Source: Archaeoglobales archaeon (GTDB lineage Archaea > Halobacteriota > Archaeoglobi > Archaeoglobales > Archaeoglobaceae). Taken from it: a stretch of 64,000 bases of DNA. The DNA is taken from NCBI GenBank assembly GCA_011605865.1, contig JAAOZI010000012.1, positions 1 through 64,000 of the forward strand, in the 5' to 3' direction. Under the pieces are notes generated by a model, which searched no databases, was not told the DNA's origin, and worked only from the letters and a program-made list of their open reading frames with translations. A program made the position numbers and the translations under genes. Positions 1-8,740 of the stretch are shown here, one piece after another (position 1 is the first letter of the stretch; every line of letters starts with the position of its first letter).

Positions 1-239
1 AACATTGAGAAGAGGGCTTTAAGGTTGTTGGGCCTATCTGGGGGATCTCTGACCGCCCCGACTGCCCCACAGATGACAGATGTATTCCCGAACAGATGCG
101 GGGAACCGAACCGCCCTTTCAGGGCGGGGAGGAGGTCAGCAGGCCCATTGAAACTCCAGTGCCTACACCCCAGTCTTTACACCAGCTGCGACAGCTGACC
201 AAGAAGGCTGGTGGAGGAAAGAAGATAGAGGTCGAATAA
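1..239 (+). pseudogene. C-terminal remnant of a TnpB-like (IS200/IS605 OrfB) protein, frameshifted, cut by window edge
   Basis: Frame 1 opens with NIEKRALRLLGLSGGSL, which resembles the end of TnpB proteins just after the RuvC-III region, and runs to a stop at 196-198. The better tail (GEEVSRPIETP to KKIEVE, stop 237-239) lies in frame 3. The two join if one G is added to the G-run near 126-129, so this is a single-base frameshift or a sequencing error. The gene enters from beyond the left edge, so nothing can be said of its catalytic part. TnpB is the RNA-guided nuclease of these transposons. The family call rests on the short tail and on the element-end motif it carries. Confidence 0.55.
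111..139 (+). repeat. IS200/IS605-like right-end motif inside the TnpB tail
   Basis: A CGCCCTTT block followed by GGGGAGGAGGTCAG is shared, with small changes, with minus-strand sequences at 27524-27580 and 56651-56710, each also next to TnpB-like debris. CCGCCCT/AGGGCGG can form a short hairpin. The recurrence beside TnpB remnants suggests a transposon end recognised by a Y1 transposase. No TnpA gene is in the window. Confidence 0.5.
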
Positions 240-335
240 ATTATTTTTTGTTGTATTTTTTGTCTGTGAAGAAAATACTCAGAAATTTCGCTCTGCTGTG
301 CAAATTGCGAAAGAAAAATTTAAAGCAAAATAGAT

Positions 336-1940
336 TTAAGAAAGAATGCTTTCAAAGACCTTTTCATCGACCTTGTGAATCATGGGTATTCCGGTAACTT
401 CGCTTGCAAGCGGTGACAACGCCGCGAGATCTTCTCTGCTGACTAAGTCCAGCCTGAACTTTCTCATTCCCGCGAGCAGCTGCTTCATGCCAACGCTTAT
501 TCTGTAGAGGTAGCTGTAAAGCCCAACTGCACTCCATGGAATCTCATTTCGAGCTTTTCTCCAAATTTGGCCTTGAATTCGCCACTCAAGGTAAAGAACT
601 TCTCAGGCTTGTCTCCGTATACCTCAGTAAAGCTCTTTGGCAATTTTCCTTCTTTTGCGAGCTTTACAAAGTATTCTGACTTCATTACAGCAGTCAGTGG
701 CGCTCTTGCAGTTGTTACAGTCTTAATCATTAGTCCGTCTCCGAAGTTGCTCATTGCAATTGCTTTAACAATCTGCGTTTCGTTTATGAAGCCACCGGCA
801 ATGCTAATGTCTGGAACGTATTTGTGCTTCTCCTTCAGGATTCTCGCTGCCTTTAGCACAAGGGCTTCGAGGTATACTGTTGGAATTCCCATTTCATTCA
901 TCATGGGTACTGGGCTCATTCCGGTTCCGCCGCCTGCCCCATCGAAGGTTATATAATCAACCTCAGCTTCGCTGGCAGCCCTCATTTGCCAGGCAACATC
1001 GGCTGGGCGGTAAGCCCCTGTCTTTAAAGTCACGCTCTTAGCTCCTAAATCCCTTATCTCTTCAACAAATTCGACCAATGACTTCTCCGTCGGCATTCCT
1101 ACACGGCTGTGCCTTTCAAAGCCATCAATTATTCCATCTTTAAAGGCCTGCTGAACGGTCGGATCCTCTGGATCGGGAAGAACAATGTATCCCCTCTTCT
1201 TCAGTTCTATCGCTCTCTGCAAATCCCTCACTCTTATCTCTCCACCTATCGCTTTAGCTCCCTGTCCCCATTTTATCTCCACGGTGTCGACTTCGAGCTT
1301 CGAGACGGCGTATTCGTAAACGCCAAAGCGACTGTCTTCGACGTTTACTTGCACAACTATGTCCCCATACTTTCCGTCCCAGAACTCCCTGAATTTCTTC
1401 ACCCTTCTCTCCATTTCTGGCGATCTAACGACCTTTCCGTTCTTAAACTCCGACTTTGGATCGACTCCGCAGACATTTTTCGCCAATGATTAGGATGCAT
1501 CCAGCAAGCGCCGCTCCAACAGCAAGCCCGTCCCAGTATTTTCTTGCAACATCTGTAGATCCAAAGGCACCCATGGCCAGCGGGAGCTTCACCCTTGTCT
1601 TTCCGATCTTCGATTCCAAGGTTACGTTTGGAAAGATTGCCACGTCCGGGTCGGGAGCAATTCCTTCTGCACCCCCTAAGCCTCGCAAGCAGATTGAAGT
1701 GCGACCAATCCAAGCCGTAGTCCTTCAGAGATGAAGCGGTACTTTCGCCGAAGTATCTCGTCTCCGGGTATAGGGCCTCGTTTGCCCTGAATGTCGACAG
1801 GGCTATCTCGCAGATGAAGGGCAGTCGCTTATGCAGATCGGGCACATTCCGCTCTGCGGATTCACATCTCTAACTCTCGTTCTCGTTCCGGTTGTGGACA
1901 TCGCGTTCAGATAAGCCGAATTTTTCTGAACTCTCTCCAT
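336..1940 (-). pseudogene. FMN-dependent glutamate synthase domain protein (archaeal GltB type), broken by about four frameshifts
   Basis: Read in pieces on the minus strand, one continuous protein appears. It starts MERVQKNSAYLNAMSTTGTR (start 1940, AGGTGG just upstream) with a Cys pair in SGMCPICISDCP, then LYPETRYFGESTASS, then GAEGIAPDPDVAIFP, then the long FMN-barrel segment 497-1486 with GGGTGMSP. A C-terminal piece (YRISVGMKQLLAGMRKF) ends at a stop at 336-338. Frame changes fall near 1820, 1670, 1487 and 515, each repaired by one base. The family is the glutamate synthase large-subunit FMN/Fe-S domain, which makes glutamate from glutamine and 2-oxoglutarate. Either a decayed gene or error-rich sequence; the protein text is otherwise well preserved, so decay would be recent. 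Confidence 0.8.
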
Positions 1941-2021
1941 CTTTCCACCTCCGCTTCGTCGCCTGAGGCTCCAAAAGCATAAAAATTTCACGGTCATATA
2001 CATTTAATACTAACTAATACA

Positions 2022-2034
2022 ATTATATATAGAG
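2022..2034 (+). promoter_or_regulatory. TATA-like box ahead of the AbrB/arsenic-type gene cluster
   Basis: TTATATATA lies about 35 nt before an ATG at 2062 and is the only strong TATA-like element before the plus-strand cluster. Assigned by eye from archaeal TATA spacing. Confidence 0.4.
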
Positions 2035-2061
2035 AGATAAGTGTCTATAGGCATATATTGC

Positions 2062-2396
2062 ATGACTCGAAAGCTAAAAGAAAAGGCTGATTTGGTTAGG
2101 GTTGAGGAAAATTGGAAAAATCAGAAAATTTTAAAAAATCAGAAAAAACTGATTACATGGAATGCAAGGTTTGGAATCTCGAAGCCCTAGTTAGCATAGA
2201 TCAGCGGGGACAGATAATTTTGCCAAAGGAGCTCAGGGAAAAGGCAGAGCTGAAAGCTGGAGATAAGCTCGCGATTCTCTCAGCCTGCGACGAAAATCAG
2301 AAAATCTGCTGTCTCATCTTCATCAAGGCAGAAGTCATCGAAAAGATCGCAGTTGAAAGACTAACCCCGATATTAAAGTCGATTTTCCAGAGGTGA
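2062..2396 (+). CDS. AbrB/SpoVT-type swapped-hairpin regulator, possibly frameshifted near its start
   Basis: The clear domain is ALVSIDQRGQIILPKELREKAEL with KAGDKLAIL, the AbrB/MazE DNA-binding fold, followed by a Cys pair (ICC) as seen in small archaeal proteins placed beside metal or permease genes. The in-frame start for this part is TTG 2112. An ATG at 2062 (MTRKLKEKADLVRVEE) would give a better N-terminus if one A were added in the A-run near 2108, so the true start may be 2062 with a frameshift. It precedes the ACR3 permease by 4 nt and is probably co-transcribed; a role in controlling that operon is inference. Confidence 0.6.
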
Positions 2397-2400
2397 TTGA

Positions 2401-3448
2401 ATGGAGAAAAAGAGGCTGGGTTTAATTGAGAAGTATCTCACTCTCTGGATATTTCTCGCAATAATCCTCGGAATTGCTTTAGGCTACGTATATCCTGATA
2501 TCTCAGCCATTCTGGCAGCGATGAGCGTCGACACAACTTCCATCCCGATAGCCATCGGCCTTATTCTGATGATGTATCCGCCGCTTGCGAAGGTTAAATA
2601 CGAAGAGATGGGGTTAGTATTTCGAAATCTGAAACTTCTTGGCTTTTCTCTTACGCAGAACTGGATCGTGGGGCCAGTAGTTATGTTTCTGCTAGCAATA
2701 GCCCTCCTCAGGGACATGCCCGGGTTCATGATGGGAGTTATCCTTGTTGGTCTAGCGAGATGCATAGCAATGGTGATAGTCTGGAACGAGCTTGCAGAAG
2801 GTGACAGGGAGCTCGCTGTCGGGTTGGTTGCATTCAACGCAATCTTTCAGATACTGTTCTATGCGGTGTATATCTACATCTTCATAACTCTGGCCCTCAC
2901 GAATTTGGGGCTTGCAGAAGGTGTGAGTGCGGAAGTTTAGCATCTTAGATGCTGCCAAGACAGTCTTCATATATCTTGGTATCCCGTTCATTGGCGGTGT
3001 GGTAACAAGGTATGCAAGCTTCAGGTTCAAAGGCAGGAATTGGTTTGAAAACGTTTTGGCGCCGAAAATCAGCCTAATAACTCCAGTAGCGTTGCTTTTC
3101 ACAATTGTCGTGATGTTCTCGCTTAAGGGTGAATACATCGTCGAGCTTCCCTACAATGTCCTTAGGGTTGCCATTCCGCTCGCGCTGTATTTCCTGATCA
3201 TGTGGTTTGCAACATTCTTCATAGCCTATAAACTTGGCGTTGATTATCCGAAGACAACAGCCGTTGCTTTCACAGCAGCGAGCAACGACTTCGAACTGGC
3301 TATAGCGGTCGCGATAGCGATATGGGGCATTCAGAGTGATCAGGCCTTCGCAACGGTTATAGGTCCTTTAATTGAAGTCCCTGTGCTGATAAGCCTCGTT
3401 AACGTTGCTCTTAAGCTCAGGGCAAAGCTTTATGCTGCAGGGAGCTGA
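2401..3448 (+). pseudogene. ACR3-family arsenite efflux permease, one frameshift
   Basis: The first part (2401-2940) contains the ACR3 hallmarks [21 protein letters not shown] and [13 protein letters not shown], the latter with the conserved Cys of this family. The second part (from about 2930 to 3448) contains LFTIVVMFSLKGEYIV, FTAASNDFELAIAVA and IGPLIEVPVLI. The halves join as SAEV-SILDAAK if one T is removed from the T-run at about 2936-2938. The intact protein would be about 349 residues with ten membrane helices, usual for ACR3, exporting As(III) from the cytoplasm. The next gene starts inside its last codons, which indicates an operon. Confidence 0.85.
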
Positions 3449-4494
3449 ACTGGAAGCTTTAAAGCTTATAAACGCAGGTATTTCGGCGCTTGCTGAATAC
3501 GTGGCCTTGCACGTGCTTACATGCTTAATACCAGCGTTTCTGATAGCTGAAGCGATAATGGCGATGGTGAACAAAGAAGTCCTTCTCAGCTATCTCGGAA
3601 CTAGCGCTTCGAAGCTGAAATCATTTCCGGTCGCAATCTTCTCCTCGTTCCTTCTTGCAGTTTGCTCCTGCACAGTGATACCTATTGCTAGCGGGATCTA
3701 TCACAAGAGCAACCTCCACCGCGATGATAATTCTCTGGACGGCACCAGCGGCAAATATCCTTGCTCTTGTATATACGGGAGCAATTCTCGGAGTTGAAAT
3801 GGCACTTGCAAGGCTTTTAACCGCTATTTTAACATCTTTTGTCATTGGAATAACCCTTTTTGTCATATTCGACAAAAAAATCGCCAGCGAGGAAAGAGTT
3901 TCATTCAACGGTAAAATCTTGGAAAAAAGGGCCGTTTATCTGCTCCTTCTGCTGATCATCAGCCTTCTGATTCCAAACTATCTCGGAGTGGGCAGAAGCT
4001 ACGAATTCAAGGTCGCCATCTTTGCACCACTCATCGCTTTGGCCTTGGCTTATGCTTTCAGAGCTTTTGAAAAGGAGGGGCTCAAGCTATGGTTCATGGA
4101 AACCTGGTTTTTCGTTAAGCAGATGATACCGCCGCTTTTAATCGGCGTCTTCGTCGTGGGAGTTGTAGGGGAATTGCTGAAAGAAACCGAACTGGTTTCA
4201 ACATACTTGGGCGGAGAAGGCTTGCAGCAGAGCTTTCTGGCCTCAATAATCGGAGCCCTGAGCTATTTCGCAACACTAACCGAGGCCCCGTTTGTGAAAA
4301 TGCTTATAGAACTCGGAATGGGAAAGAGAGCTGCAATTGCTTTGCTTTTGGCAGGTCCAGGTATTAGTTTGCCGAACATGCTTGCAATAGCTAAGCTTTT
4401 TGGAGTTCGCAGGGCAGCGGTTTACGTCTCTCTTATAGTTTTATTAGCAGCCCTTGCGGGCTGGTTTTTGGGGGGTGATAGTATATGGATGTGA
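3432..4494 (+). pseudogene. UPF0718/DUF318 (YraQ-like) permease, one frameshift
   Basis: Start ATG 3432 overlaps the ACR3 end. The N-terminal part reads to LLAVCSCTVIPIASGIYH, the Cys-rich CSCTVIP motif of the family. The rest resumes in another frame as RATSTAMIILWTAPAANIL near 3710 and runs to 4494, with the second family repeat ALSYFATLTEAPFVKMLIELGMG. One missing base near 3705 accounts for the break. The family has about eight membrane helices and unproven substrates; it is often found beside redox-active thioredoxin-like proteins and arsenic or metal genes, as here. Confidence 0.8.
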
Positions 4495-4718
4495 AGGTTG
4501 TAGGACCAGGCTGTGCGAGATGCAAGACAACTTTGGAGCTTGTTAAGAAGGTCGTGGAGAGGGAGAAGATAAACGCAAAGGTGGAATACGTAACCGACAT
4601 GAAGAGAGAGGTCGAGCTTGGGATCATGGCAACTCCTGCCGTGATCGTTGACGGAAAAATCGTGGTCCAAGGGAGAATCCCGTCCGAAAGCGAGATAGTT
4701 AAAGCGCTAAAGAAGTGA
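4485..4718 (+). CDS. Thioredoxin-like redox-active disulfide protein (MJ0307-like small type)
   Basis: A 77-residue protein with the active site GPGCARC at residues 8-14 and a conserved cis-Pro region (MATPAVIVDGKIV). This is the small archaeal thioredoxin/glutaredoxin-like family. ATG 4485 overlaps the permease stop by 10 nt, so the two are translationally coupled. It is the one clearly intact gene in the 1-5100 stretch. Pairing with a UPF0718 permease is common; supplying electrons to a permease partner or a metal-thiol step is inference. Confidence 0.85.
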   Translation: MDVKVVGPGCARCKTTLELVKKVVEREKINAKVEYVTDMKREVELGIMATPAVIVDGKIVVQGRIPSESEIVKALKK

Positions 4719-4722
4719 TAAA

Positions 4723-5094
4723 ATGGAGATAAAGGATCTTCTTCCATGCATAGCAGATCCTAACAAGTACCGCGTTATAGGGAGAATTGATGTGGAGAAT
4801 CTCAAGGAAGTGGCCCCCTATCTCGCCAGAGTGCTCCCCAATGCAAGCTACAATGCGAAGGAAGGATGGATCAGTTCTCGATGTATACAACTATCTACCC
4901 AAAACAAACTGCAAGAAATGCGGTGATGCAAGAAATGCGGTGAGCAGACCTGCATGGCCTTTGCCGTTAAGCTTTTGAATGGGGAAAAAGACATAAAGGA
5001 CTGCAAACCCCTGTTTGAGGAAAGGAAGTACATGGGCATCCGCGAGACGCTTATAGCCCTTCTTTCAGCTGCCGGCTATGACATAAACGTTTGA
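4723..5094 (+). pseudogene. Small Fe-S cluster domain protein (PF04060-like), broken by a 17-bp duplication and a frameshift
   Basis: The start ATG 4723 gives MEIKDLLPCIADPNKYRVIG. The frame is lost near 4862-4870 and resumes as SVLDVYNYLPKTNCKKCG. After removal of one copy of a perfect 17-bp tandem repeat (4910-4943) it continues EQTCMAFAVKLLNGEKDIKD-C to a stop at 5092-5094. The CxxCxxxxC...C pattern is the Fe-S domain also found in the gamma subunit of acetyl-CoA decarbonylase/synthase. It follows the thioredoxin-like gene by 4 nt. Function unknown; likely an accessory redox protein of the operon. Confidence 0.7.
4910..4943 (+). repeat. Perfect 17-bp tandem duplication inside the Fe-S gene
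   Basis: The unit TGCAAGAAATGCGGTGA occurs twice in a row (4910-4926, 4927-4943). It encodes the Cys-Lys-Lys-Cys-Gly turn of the cluster-binding loop. Because 17 is not a multiple of 3, the second copy shifts the frame. A true slippage duplication or an assembly artefact are both possible. Confidence 0.9.
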
Positions 5095-5121
5095 ACTGCA
5101 CAAAATGTTTTCAGAAAAGTA

Positions 5122-5205
5122 CGCCGGGGGTGGGATTTGAACCCACGCGGGCAAAGCCCAGTAGATCTCGAGTCTACCGCCTTAGCCGGACTCGGCAACC
5201 CCGGC
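5122..5205 (-). tRNA. tRNA-Ser (CGA)
   Basis: Minus-strand cloverleaf with acceptor GCCGGGG/CCCCGGC, anticodon stem GTAGA/TCTAC around loop CT-CGA-GA, a long variable arm (GGGC TTT GCCC) as in class II tRNAs, T-arm GTGGG-TTCAAAT-CCCAC and discriminator G. No intron and no encoded CCA. Confidence 0.95.
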
Positions 5206-5307
5206 AACAATTCAAACTGCAAAAAGCAATTTATAAACCTTTTGACCTTTAAAGAAAAATTGAGCCAACGCAAAAGCTCCCGAGTTTAATCATGAAGAGT
5301 TCAATAG

Positions 5308-5382
5308 CGCCCGGGCCGGGATTTGAACCCGGGGCGTGGGCTCGACAGGCCCACATGTTGGGCCGGGCTACACCACCCGGGC
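5308..5382 (-). tRNA. tRNA-Asp (GTC)
   Basis: Minus-strand cloverleaf with acceptor GCCCGGG/CCCGGGC, anticodon loop CT-GTC-GA on stem TGGGC/GCCCA, T-arm CCGGG-TTCAAAT-CCCGG and discriminator G. No intron, no encoded CCA. It lies about 100 bp upstream of tRNA-Ser on the same strand. Confidence 0.95.
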
Positions 5383-5466
5383 TTGAAATTTGTTGCACTG
5401 ACGATTTTTAAATCTTTGCAAATGCAAGACAAAAAAATATTAATTCTCACAACATAAAGGTTTCCG

Positions 5467-6045
5467 ATGTTTAAATGTCACGTCTACAACTGGAATGATA
5501 TCGAGAGGCTTTGTAGGGAACTTGCAAGAAAAATAAAAGCTAGCGATTTTAAAGTTGATGCGATTGTCGCAATTGCAAGGGGGGGCTGGGTTCCTGCTAG
5601 GATTCTTGCAGATTTGCTTGGTGTTAGAGAATTGCACAGCGTGAAAACAGAACACTGGGGGATAGTGGCGACTGTTACCGGTAAGGCGACTATAACACAA
5701 CCTCTGAATACAAGATTTGACGGAAAAAATGTGCTCATTGTGGATGACGTTGTGGATACTGGGGAAACGATGAACATAGTCAAGGATCACGTGCTATCAT
5801 TAGGGGCCAAAGAAGTTAGAACTGCAGTTTTAGACTATAAGAAGACTTCTTCATTTGTTCCAGACTACTTCGGATCGGAGATGGAGAGCTGGAAATGGAT
5901 TGTCTATCCATGGAGTATTAGAGAAGATGTTAAGGGTCTCATAGCAAAAAAAGGTGCCAGAAACTTTGAAGAAGCTCTAAATGTTCTTAAAGAATTTGAA
6001 ATAGAAATCGAAGATGATATCCTCAGAGAGATTATCGAAGAATGA
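5467..6045 (+). CDS. Type I purine phosphoribosyltransferase
   Basis: A 192-residue cytosolic enzyme with the PRPP loop VLIVDDVVDTGET at about residues 89-101 and the upstream VAIARGGWVPARILAD segment that contacts the substrate. Enzymes of this type transfer the phosphoribosyl group of PRPP to a purine base. The Gpt/Hpt-like class fits best, but the base specificity (hypoxanthine, guanine or xanthine) cannot be read from sequence alone. It overlaps adenine deaminase by 32 nt: the deaminase would make hypoxanthine that this enzyme could salvage to IMP. Confidence 0.85.
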   Translation: MFKCHVYNWNDIERLCRELARKIKASDFKVDAIVAIARGGWVPARILADLLGVRELHSVKTEHWGIVATVTGKATITQPLNTRFDGKNVLIVDDVVDTGETMNIVKDHVLSLGAKEVRTAVLDYKKTSSFVPDYFGSEMESWKWIVYPWSIREDVKGLIAKKGARNFEEALNVLKEFEIEIEDDILREIIEE

Positions 6046-7696
6046 GCTTAAGAGACTAATTTCTGTAGCAAGGGGAAAAGAGAGAGCAGATTTAGTAATA
6101 AAAGGAGCTGAAGTTGTCAACGTACTTACGGAGGAAATTTATCCGGCAGATATAGCAATATGCGCAGATAGGATAGCAGGAATTGGAAACTACAGTGGAA
6201 TAAAGGAGATAGATGCTAAAGGACTATACGCTGTTCCAGGGCTAATAGATGCCCATACACATGTTGAGATGAGCATGCTTACGCTTTCAGAATTTTCAAG
6301 ACTGGTCGTGCCAAGAGGAAACACGTGTATAATCGCTGACCCGCACGAAATTGCAAATGTTTTGGGTAAAAAGGGGATAATTTACCTTCTCGAAGAAGCG
6401 AGGATTGCACCAATAAGGTTCTACTGCATGGTTCCTTCATGCGTACCATCCTCTCCTCTTGAGACTTCGGGGGCATATCTGGGTGTTGAAGAACTCGAAG
6501 AACTCCTCAGCATTGAAGGTGTCATAGGCCTTGCAGAATTCATGAACTATCCGGCAGTCCTAGATCTCAGAGATGATGCAATTGAGAAGATAATAAAAGC
6601 TAAAATAGTAGACGGGCACTGTCCAAGACTTTCCGGAAAAGACTTGAATGCGTACATTTCAGCTGGAATTCTTTCCGATCATGAAAGTACAGAATTAAAT
6701 GAAGCAGTAGAGAAACTGAGGCTTGGGATGAGAATAATGATCCGAGAGGGGTCGGCAGGCAGAAATCTAAAAGCCCTAAAAAAGATTGCCGGAAATAGAT
6801 ATACGATGCTCGTAACCGACGGGGATAGAAGTGTAAAAGATTTGCTCAATGAAGGTTATCTTGACAGTGTATTCAGAAGGGCAGTTGCCGAAGGGATCGA
6901 CGAAATGAAAGCTTTGCAAATGGTTACCCTAAATCCGGCTGAATATTTCGGAATAAAAGCTGGTCTGGTCTCACCAGGAAGATTTGCAGATATAGTTCTT
7001 CTTCGGAATCTAAGAAATTTTGATGCTGAAAGGGTTTTTGTTGGAGGTAAAAAGCCAGAATTTAAGTTCTATAAATATCCAGAAGAAGCAACAAGCTCCG
7101 TTAAAGCCAGAAAAATATCAAAAGAGGATCTCATCATAAAGAGTGGAATTGCAAGAATTATTGAAGTTCTGGACGGTGAAATTATCACTGAAGAGAGCCG
7201 GGAATTCGTAGAAGGAATAAACGTTGAAAGAGATATTCTCAAAGCGGTTGTTATTGAAAGGCATAAATTTAGTGGTAGAATAGGAAAAGCCTATGTCAGG
7301 GGATTTGGATTAAAAAGGGGCGCAATTGCTCAAACAATAGCCCACGACGCTCACAACATAGTCTCAGTGGGAGCGAGCGATGAAGCGATCTGCAACGCTG
7401 TTAACAGATTAATAGATCTCGGAGGAGGAATTGTTGTTTTTGACAGAGAATTCTACGAACTTCCACTCAGAATTGCCGGACTTATGAGTGACGAAAGTGC
7501 AGAAAAAGTTGCTGAAAAGCTTGAAAAAATTGAAAAAAAGCTAAAAGATCTTGGATGCAAGCTGAAATCTCCCGTAATAACCCTATCCTTTATAGCTCTC
7601 CCAGTAATTCCGAAATTGAAGCTAACAGATCTGGGACTCGTCGACGTTGAGATGTTCAAGATTGTTGAACCCATAATCGATCAGAAGACTTATTAG
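6014..7696 (+). CDS. adeC: Adenine deaminase
   Basis: A 560-residue amidohydrolase converting adenine to hypoxanthine and ammonia. The metal-binding HTHVEM is at residues 81-86, and the AdeC signature DGHCPRLSGKDLNAYISAGI with SDHEST lies near residues 197-223. The C-terminal domain with VSVGASDEAICNAVNRL and GGGIVV is also family-typical. Start ATG 6014 lies inside the phosphoribosyltransferase gene, which implies coupled translation. The two genes form a purine salvage unit. Length agrees with bacterial and archaeal AdeC (about 560-600). Confidence 0.93.
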   Translation: MISSERLSKNELKRLISVARGKERADLVIKGAEVVNVLTEEIYPADIAICADRIAGIGNYSGIKEIDAKGLYAVPGLIDAHTHVEMSMLTLSEFSRLVVPRGNTCIIADPHEIANVLGKKGIIYLLEEARIAPIRFYCMVPSCVPSSPLETSGAYLGVEELEELLSIEGVIGLAEFMNYPAVLDLRDDAIEKIIKAKIVDGHCPRLSGKDLNAYISAGILSDHESTELNEAVEKLRLGMRIMIREGSAGRNLKALKKIAGNRYTMLVTDGDRSVKDLLNEGYLDSVFRRAVAEGIDEMKALQMVTLNPAEYFGIKAGLVSPGRFADIVLLRNLRNFDAERVFVGGKKPEFKFYKYPEEATSSVKARKISKEDLIIKSGIARIIEVLDGEIITEESREFVEGINVERDILKAVVIERHKFSGRIGKAYVRGFGLKRGAIAQTIAHDAHNIVSVGASDEAICNAVNRLIDLGGGIVVFDREFYELPLRIAGLMSDESAEKVAEKLEKIEKKLKDLGCKLKSPVITLSFIALPVIPKLKLTDLGLVDVEMFKIVEPIIDQKTY

Positions 7697-7717
7697 CTCT
7701 TATAGCAATTTTTTTTA

Positions 7718-8680
7718 ATGATTGAAGAAGAAATCCTCGACATACTTGCGGAATTCGGACCTCTAAGTTCCCAAGAAATAGAGAAAGAATTGCAAAACAG
7801 AGGATTCAGTATAACATCAAGAACAGTAAGATACCACCTCAAAAAGCTTGAACAGAGAGGCCTTGTTAATAAAGGAGACCATGGAAAATCACAAATTACA
7901 CTGGAAGGAATAGATTTCCTAAAAGGACTCAAAGCCTTCGAAAGATTGGGGGAGTTTAGCGAAAGGATCGAAATAAACGTTTATTCCAGCGATTTCGACA
8001 TTTACAGAATGAAAGGAAAGGTGCCAACGAATCTGGCAATAATAAAGAAAGAAGAATTTGAAAAGTGTGTAGAAGTTTTAGCAGAAATGGAGGATTTTCC
8101 CTTCATTATCTATAACGGGGTCTTTTTTGCAGATGAGGGGGAGGAGATAGATGGCAAAAAAATCCCGAACGGTCACTTTGGCATCGCAACGATCTCAAAC
8201 ACGTTCTACGACGTCCTTTTAAAATCGGCAGGGATTAACACTTATCCCGAATACGCAGCATTGCTTAGAGTTGAGAACATGGTTCCGAGCAGGATTATGG
8301 AACTGATAAGCTACGTTGGAACAACTATGAGCCCAGGGTGGCTACTTCTTCGTTCAGGTCTGACTTCAGTTAGCTCTGTGTTGAAAAATGGTAGCGGAGT
8401 AATAATCTCGGCCGTTAGAAGTTTTAGCAGATATGCCATAGATATAGCGCTTAGAACAGTTGAAACCGCCAGCTCAAGGGGCTTTAGAGGAGTTCTTGCT
8501 GTTCTTCATCCATCAGACAGACGATTCAGTCTTCCTTTTGGAAAAAGAGCAAGAATCATCACAAGCGCAGGACTGAACCATCTAGCACCCATACATGAAA
8601 TGGGAATTGATATGGAAATAAGAGTAAACGAAGTATTACTCGAGTTCTCAAAATTTAAACCAATTAGCACTATTAAATAA
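7718..8680 (+). CDS. NrpR-like transcriptional regulator (winged helix + one DUF128/NrpR domain)
   Basis: Residues 1-70 form a winged helix (ILDILAEFGPLSSQEIEKEL, RTVRYHLKKLEQRGLV). The rest matches the NrpR effector domain, including VGTTMSPGWLLLRSG and the closing LAPIHEMGIDMEI. NrpR represses nitrogen-assimilation genes in methanogens and is released by 2-oxoglutarate. Characterised M. maripaludis NrpR carries two such domains; here there is one, so it would have to act as a multimer or with a second protein. It lies just upstream of the TRAP transporter operon on the same strand, so a target nearby is possible but not shown. Confidence 0.8.
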   Translation: MIEEEILDILAEFGPLSSQEIEKELQNRGFSITSRTVRYHLKKLEQRGLVNKGDHGKSQITLEGIDFLKGLKAFERLGEFSERIEINVYSSDFDIYRMKGKVPTNLAIIKKEEFEKCVEVLAEMEDFPFIIYNGVFFADEGEEIDGKKIPNGHFGIATISNTFYDVLLKSAGINTYPEYAALLRVENMVPSRIMELISYVGTTMSPGWLLLRSGLTSVSSVLKNGSGVIISAVRSFSRYAIDIALRTVETASSRGFRGVLAVLHPSDRRFSLPFGKRARIITSAGLNHLAPIHEMGIDMEIRVNEVLLEFSKFKPISTIK

Positions 8681-8710
8681 CATATTATTTTGGAGAAACA
8701 TTTCCAAAAA

Positions 8711-8721
8711 ACTTAAATATA
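8711..8721 (+). promoter_or_regulatory. TATA box of the TRAP transporter operon
   Basis: ACTTAAATATA is centred about 25 nt before ATG 8741, the spacing of an archaeal TATA box to a transcription start at the start codon. This decides the start at 8741 over the in-frame TTG at 8735 and predicts a leaderless message. Confidence 0.65.
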
Positions 8722-8740
8722 TGAAAAAACACTATTGACT

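Noticed and set aside
567-956. Plus-strand frame of 129 residues opposite the glutamate synthase
   Set aside because: It is the antisense shadow of the FMN domain, and its protein text has no family features.
336-1940. Programmed frameshifting in the glutamate synthase gene
   Set aside because: Four separate breaks at unrelated sequences, with neighbouring genes broken in the same way, point to decay or sequencing error, not recoding.
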